NCBI RefSeq assembly: GCF_029867415.1
Contig: NW_026705001.1
Location: 154,501-218,500 of the forward strand
DNA length: 64,000 nucleotides
Source: Vicia villosa
Taxonomy: Eukaryota > Streptophyta > Magnoliopsida > Fabales > Fabaceae
Direction of reading: 5' to 3'
The translations under genes were made by a program, and so were the position numbers. This document shows, one piece after another, positions 61,407-64,000 of this stretch (position 1 is its first letter; the number at the start of each line of letters is the position of its first letter). The notes beneath the pieces were generated by a model. That model made no database searches and had not been told where the DNA came from. It was given only the letters and a program-made list of their open reading frames with translations.

Positions 61407-61655
61407 GGATCATGCTAACGAGTGCCCCCGGGACACTCTTTAAGGTTTCCAAATAAATAAAATATTATCTAAATTAATTAATTGTTTCAATTTTCAATTC
61501 ATTAAATACAAATATTTTCAATAAAACATAAATTTTGTTACTTTAAAGAAGTCAATTATTTCTATTTTTAATGCAATGAATACAAGTATTAATAACAGAA
61601 CATATCATTTTTATACTCTTAATCAGTGCCCCTGGGACACTCGTTAACATTGCCC
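61407..61655. mobile_element. MULE-type MITE with 9-bp duplication (4 of 4)
   Basis: Begins GGATCATGCTAACGAGTGCC, ends GGGACACTCGTTAACATTGCCC, flanked by a perfect 9-bp TACAAAGAA (61398-61406, 61656-61664). Confidence 0.92.
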
Positions 61656-61664
61656 TACAAAGAA

Positions 61665-62918
61665 ACATATAATGTATAAAATATTCTTCCAATTAATTAA
61701 AAGATGCCAATAATTTCTTGTAGAATTATAAAAATAATTATGTACTAATTATTAAAAAATGAAATCAATATCTAATCAAAATTTCTCAAAATTATTAAAT
61801 TATTATTATTTTCATAAATATTACTTCTATTATATAATTCTTCAATCAGAGTTAAAATATTATATTTATATAAATTGTTCATTAAAAAAATGCTAATATG
61901 TGATAAATTAGAACATAGCTTTTACAGAAAAGAGTAAAACAAAATCAACACTCTTTAACATTAAAAATATTACTTTAAAATCAAATAGTCACACTCACAT
62001 TAAAAACGTTACTTTAAAATCAAATAATAAATCATTCATCTTTTTTATCAAAATTCTTAAGAGTGATAATCACTAACAAATTTATCTTTTTTTTTTCATC
62101 TCAATTATTCTCCTCATCTTATCTTAATCTTAATCTTAATATCTTAATATATATAAATGGAAGGTTGTCATGATGGCAACCCTAGCCACGTGTCATCATG
62201 ATAGCTATTTCCTAGCCACGTATCACCATGATAGCTACTCTTAACAAAAAAACCTAATGTGTTATTTACTAAATTGACCCTATATTAAAAATAAATATTA
62301 ATAATAATAATAACATAATAAATTGTCCCTTATTAAAAATAAATATTAATAACAATAACAAAATCCATTTTATAATCACTTTAATTATAACTAATATACT
62401 ACAATTATGATAATATAAAAGTAAAAAACAAAAAAAAATAATAATTACTACTCAACAAAAATTTAAAGAAACCAAGTAAGAATAAAACTATTTAAAACTT
62501 TATTCCTATTTTTATATAAATTGTTAATTAGTAATTACATCATATATTTAATTTTATATAACTCAAAATTAAATGATGAAATATAATTTTTAAAAAATTC
62601 ATTTATATAAATTAGAATAATAATTTTTAAAATTTAAATTAACAAATTTATTTTTAATTTTAAAACTGTTTTTGAAAAATAATTTATCAAATGACTTTTT
62701 TTAATATTTCTCTAATTTTAATAGTAATAATATATTTTGGTGTAAATTATTATAAAAATTGAATTTGTCTCAATTTTATTCTGGGGCTAAATCATATATT
62801 TAATTTTATATAATTCAAATTTTAATCTTGACATTTAATAAAATATATTTTTTATTTATATAAGTTAGTACGATAATTTTTAAAGTTCAAATTACTAATT
62901 TTTTAAAACTTTTAAACT

Positions 62919-62920
<2 letters not shown>
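61665..62920. other. AT-rich spacer, possible Helitron end
   Basis: No gene. Near 62130-62280 TCTTAATATATATAAATGG is followed by the small palindrome GGTTGTCATGATGGCAACC and two copies of TAGCCACGTGTCATCATGAT-like sequence. This could be the 5' end of a Helitron or another element, but no 3' end was found. Confidence 0.35.

Positions 62921-63008
<88 letters not shown>
62921..63008. repeat. (AT)n microsatellite, ~88 bp
   Basis: Uninterrupted AT dinucleotides. Confidence 0.97.
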
Positions 63009-63011
<3 letters not shown>

Positions 63012-63084
63012 CTATTTCATAACCACCTACAACTTTTTAATTTTTAGTTTTTTTTCATCTCTTTAACTATTCATTAAAGGTGCC

Positions 63085-63215
63085 ATATATTACTATTTTA
63101 ATGCAATATTTTATTTCTGTTTTTTTCGGTTACTATTTTTTTATTAATGGTTACTATTTTAATACAATATTTTATTTCTGTTTTTTTCGGTTATTATTTT
63201 TTATTAATGGGTAAA
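63085..63215. repeat. ~66-bp tandem duplication
   Basis: Two units contain TTACTATTTTAATGCAATAT-like sequence, TTTTATTTCTGTTTTTTTCG and TTTTTATTAATGG. Confidence 0.88.
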
Positions 63216-63619
63216 ATATCCAACGTGATATTTCTTCTTCCAACTTCTACGATAGTTTCACATTTGGTGCATCCTTCTCCTTCTACAGGGGTTACAAAAT
63301 AGTTTATCTTCCATATGCAAAAAAAAAAAATGGTTCCTACAACCGTTACATATCACATATCCCATAAATAATCGTAAATCTAATAACTTCATTTGCAGAT
63401 CTAGATAGACTTTTTTCTTCTCACTCCCACCTATATATTTGGATTCAAATCTGTCTGCTTATTCATCCGATCTCTTCAACTTCGACAAGAGAAAAAAGTG
63501 CAAATAGGGTTTCCAAATCACTTTGCTAGGATTTCCACCAAAACTCATATTCTCACCATCATCTTTCTTTTATTCTTTCTCTTTCTTTTTCATGCTCTTT
63601 TCTTAACAAGTTTGTGTTA

Positions 63620-64000
63620 TTTAGTGGTGCTGGAAACTAATTTACCTGAATGGGTTGATCCCAAGTCTATATTATGTGAGTTTTTTAAATTGGGTTAGTG
63701 TGTTAAGGGCTTCAAATGCAAATTTTTACCTGATTTGAATGCTCGGAAGAAAGGAGAATATATAAATTATACAGTGATAAGTGTGATGATAATATGTGGT
63801 TCATTGATGTTGTTTGTTTGTTATTGTTTTGGTTTTGATGAATTTTCATTTTCATTTTTTTCTGGCGAGGAATGACAGTCACATTGGAGAGAGTGGAGGA
63901 GTCGAACCAAAATGAGAATAATCAGAACAATTGGTATTTGCAAGCATGTTGTGCAATTGATTTGTCCTATTATTTTCAATATTGTAAAGTTGATTGTCAT
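63620..64000 (+). pseudogene. CCCH zinc-finger protein gene copy, broken (DRG-regulatory/ZC3H15-like)
   Basis: From about 63641, the frame reads WVDPKSILCEFFKLG, a stop (TAG 63696-63698 where Gln is usual), then CVKGFKCKFLPDLNARKKGE. This matches the first CCCH finger of plant ZC3H11/21-type proteins (relatives of ZC3H15/DFRP1). The three Cys are kept, but the zinc-binding His is replaced by Pro (63729-63731). After a shift, YSDKCDDNM is readable near 63772. Past an intron-like stretch ending GACAG at 63890, TLERVEESNQNENNQNN and then, shifted, GICKHVVQ follow. The retained intron-like gap argues against a processed copy. It runs off the window. Confidence 0.65.

Noticed and set aside
63498..63698. 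Complete 66-aa protein at the right edge
   Set aside because: The frame starts at a GTG, and its stop is the TAG inside the conserved CCCH finger, so it is part of a broken gene rather than a small protein.

Overview
The window is plant nuclear DNA, most likely from a cool-season legume (Pisum, Vicia, Lathyrus, Lens, Trifolium or Medicago type). It is very AT-rich, its real genes have short GT-AG introns, and it is crowded with miniature inverted-repeat elements (MITEs) and decayed retrotransposons of kinds familiar from legumes. No bacterial, organellar, rRNA, tRNA or CRISPR feature was recognised. The species cannot be fixed from the sequence alone.

Four genes look intact. Three are tandem paralogues on the + strand encoding MATE/DTX (DETOXIFICATION-type) membrane exporters: MATE-1 (3352-5804, 487 aa), MATE-2 (20980-23789, 489 aa) and MATE-3 (37653-42036, 486 aa). 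All three have eight exons with the same intron phases. Exons 1, 3, 4, 5, 6 and 7 have identical lengths in all three copies, which points to duplication from one ancestor. MATE-2 and MATE-3 are closer to each other than to MATE-1. The fourth is a nine-coding-exon gene on the - strand (50791-54757, 310 aa) for an ELMO/CED-12 domain protein that carries the complete ELMO GAP-type signature.

Layout. 1-1.1 kb: N-terminal part of a decayed Mutator-like transposase (-), cut by the window edge. 3.3-5.8 kb: MATE-1. 6.3-9.8 kb: collapsed copia element (-) with a hAT MITE inside. 9.9-13.1 kb: decayed gag-like gene (-) split by a CACTA element and a hAT MITE. 13.6-14.7 kb: copia gag remnant (-) split by a Harbinger-type MITE. 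15-20.3 kb: MITEs and a 47-bp minisatellite. 21-23.8 kb: MATE-2. 23.8-37.6 kb: AT-rich spacer with retroelement debris, a 38-nt poly(C) run and a long (AT)n. 37.7-42.0 kb: MATE-3. 42.5-45.5 kb: broken copia gag-protease-integrase (+). 45.8-48.8 kb: broken MULE transposase with an OTU-protease domain (+). 48.8-50.3 kb: 5'-truncated LINE with a 19-bp target duplication. 50.8-55.1 kb: ELMO gene. 55.1-64 kb: MITEs, gypsy- and copia-type fragments, microsatellites, a probable SINE, and at the right edge a broken copy of a CCCH zinc-finger gene.

The MATE genes probably act as proton-coupled exporters of small organic compounds such as secondary metabolites or xenobiotics; the substrate cannot be read from the sequence. 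Most of the intron-length difference between the three copies comes from inserted MITEs and simple repeats. I found no convincing new biological system. The most interesting structures are the tandem MATE cluster, the MULE-OTU fusion remnant, the CACTA element with an array of short hairpins, and the nested insertions that can be ordered by their target duplications.
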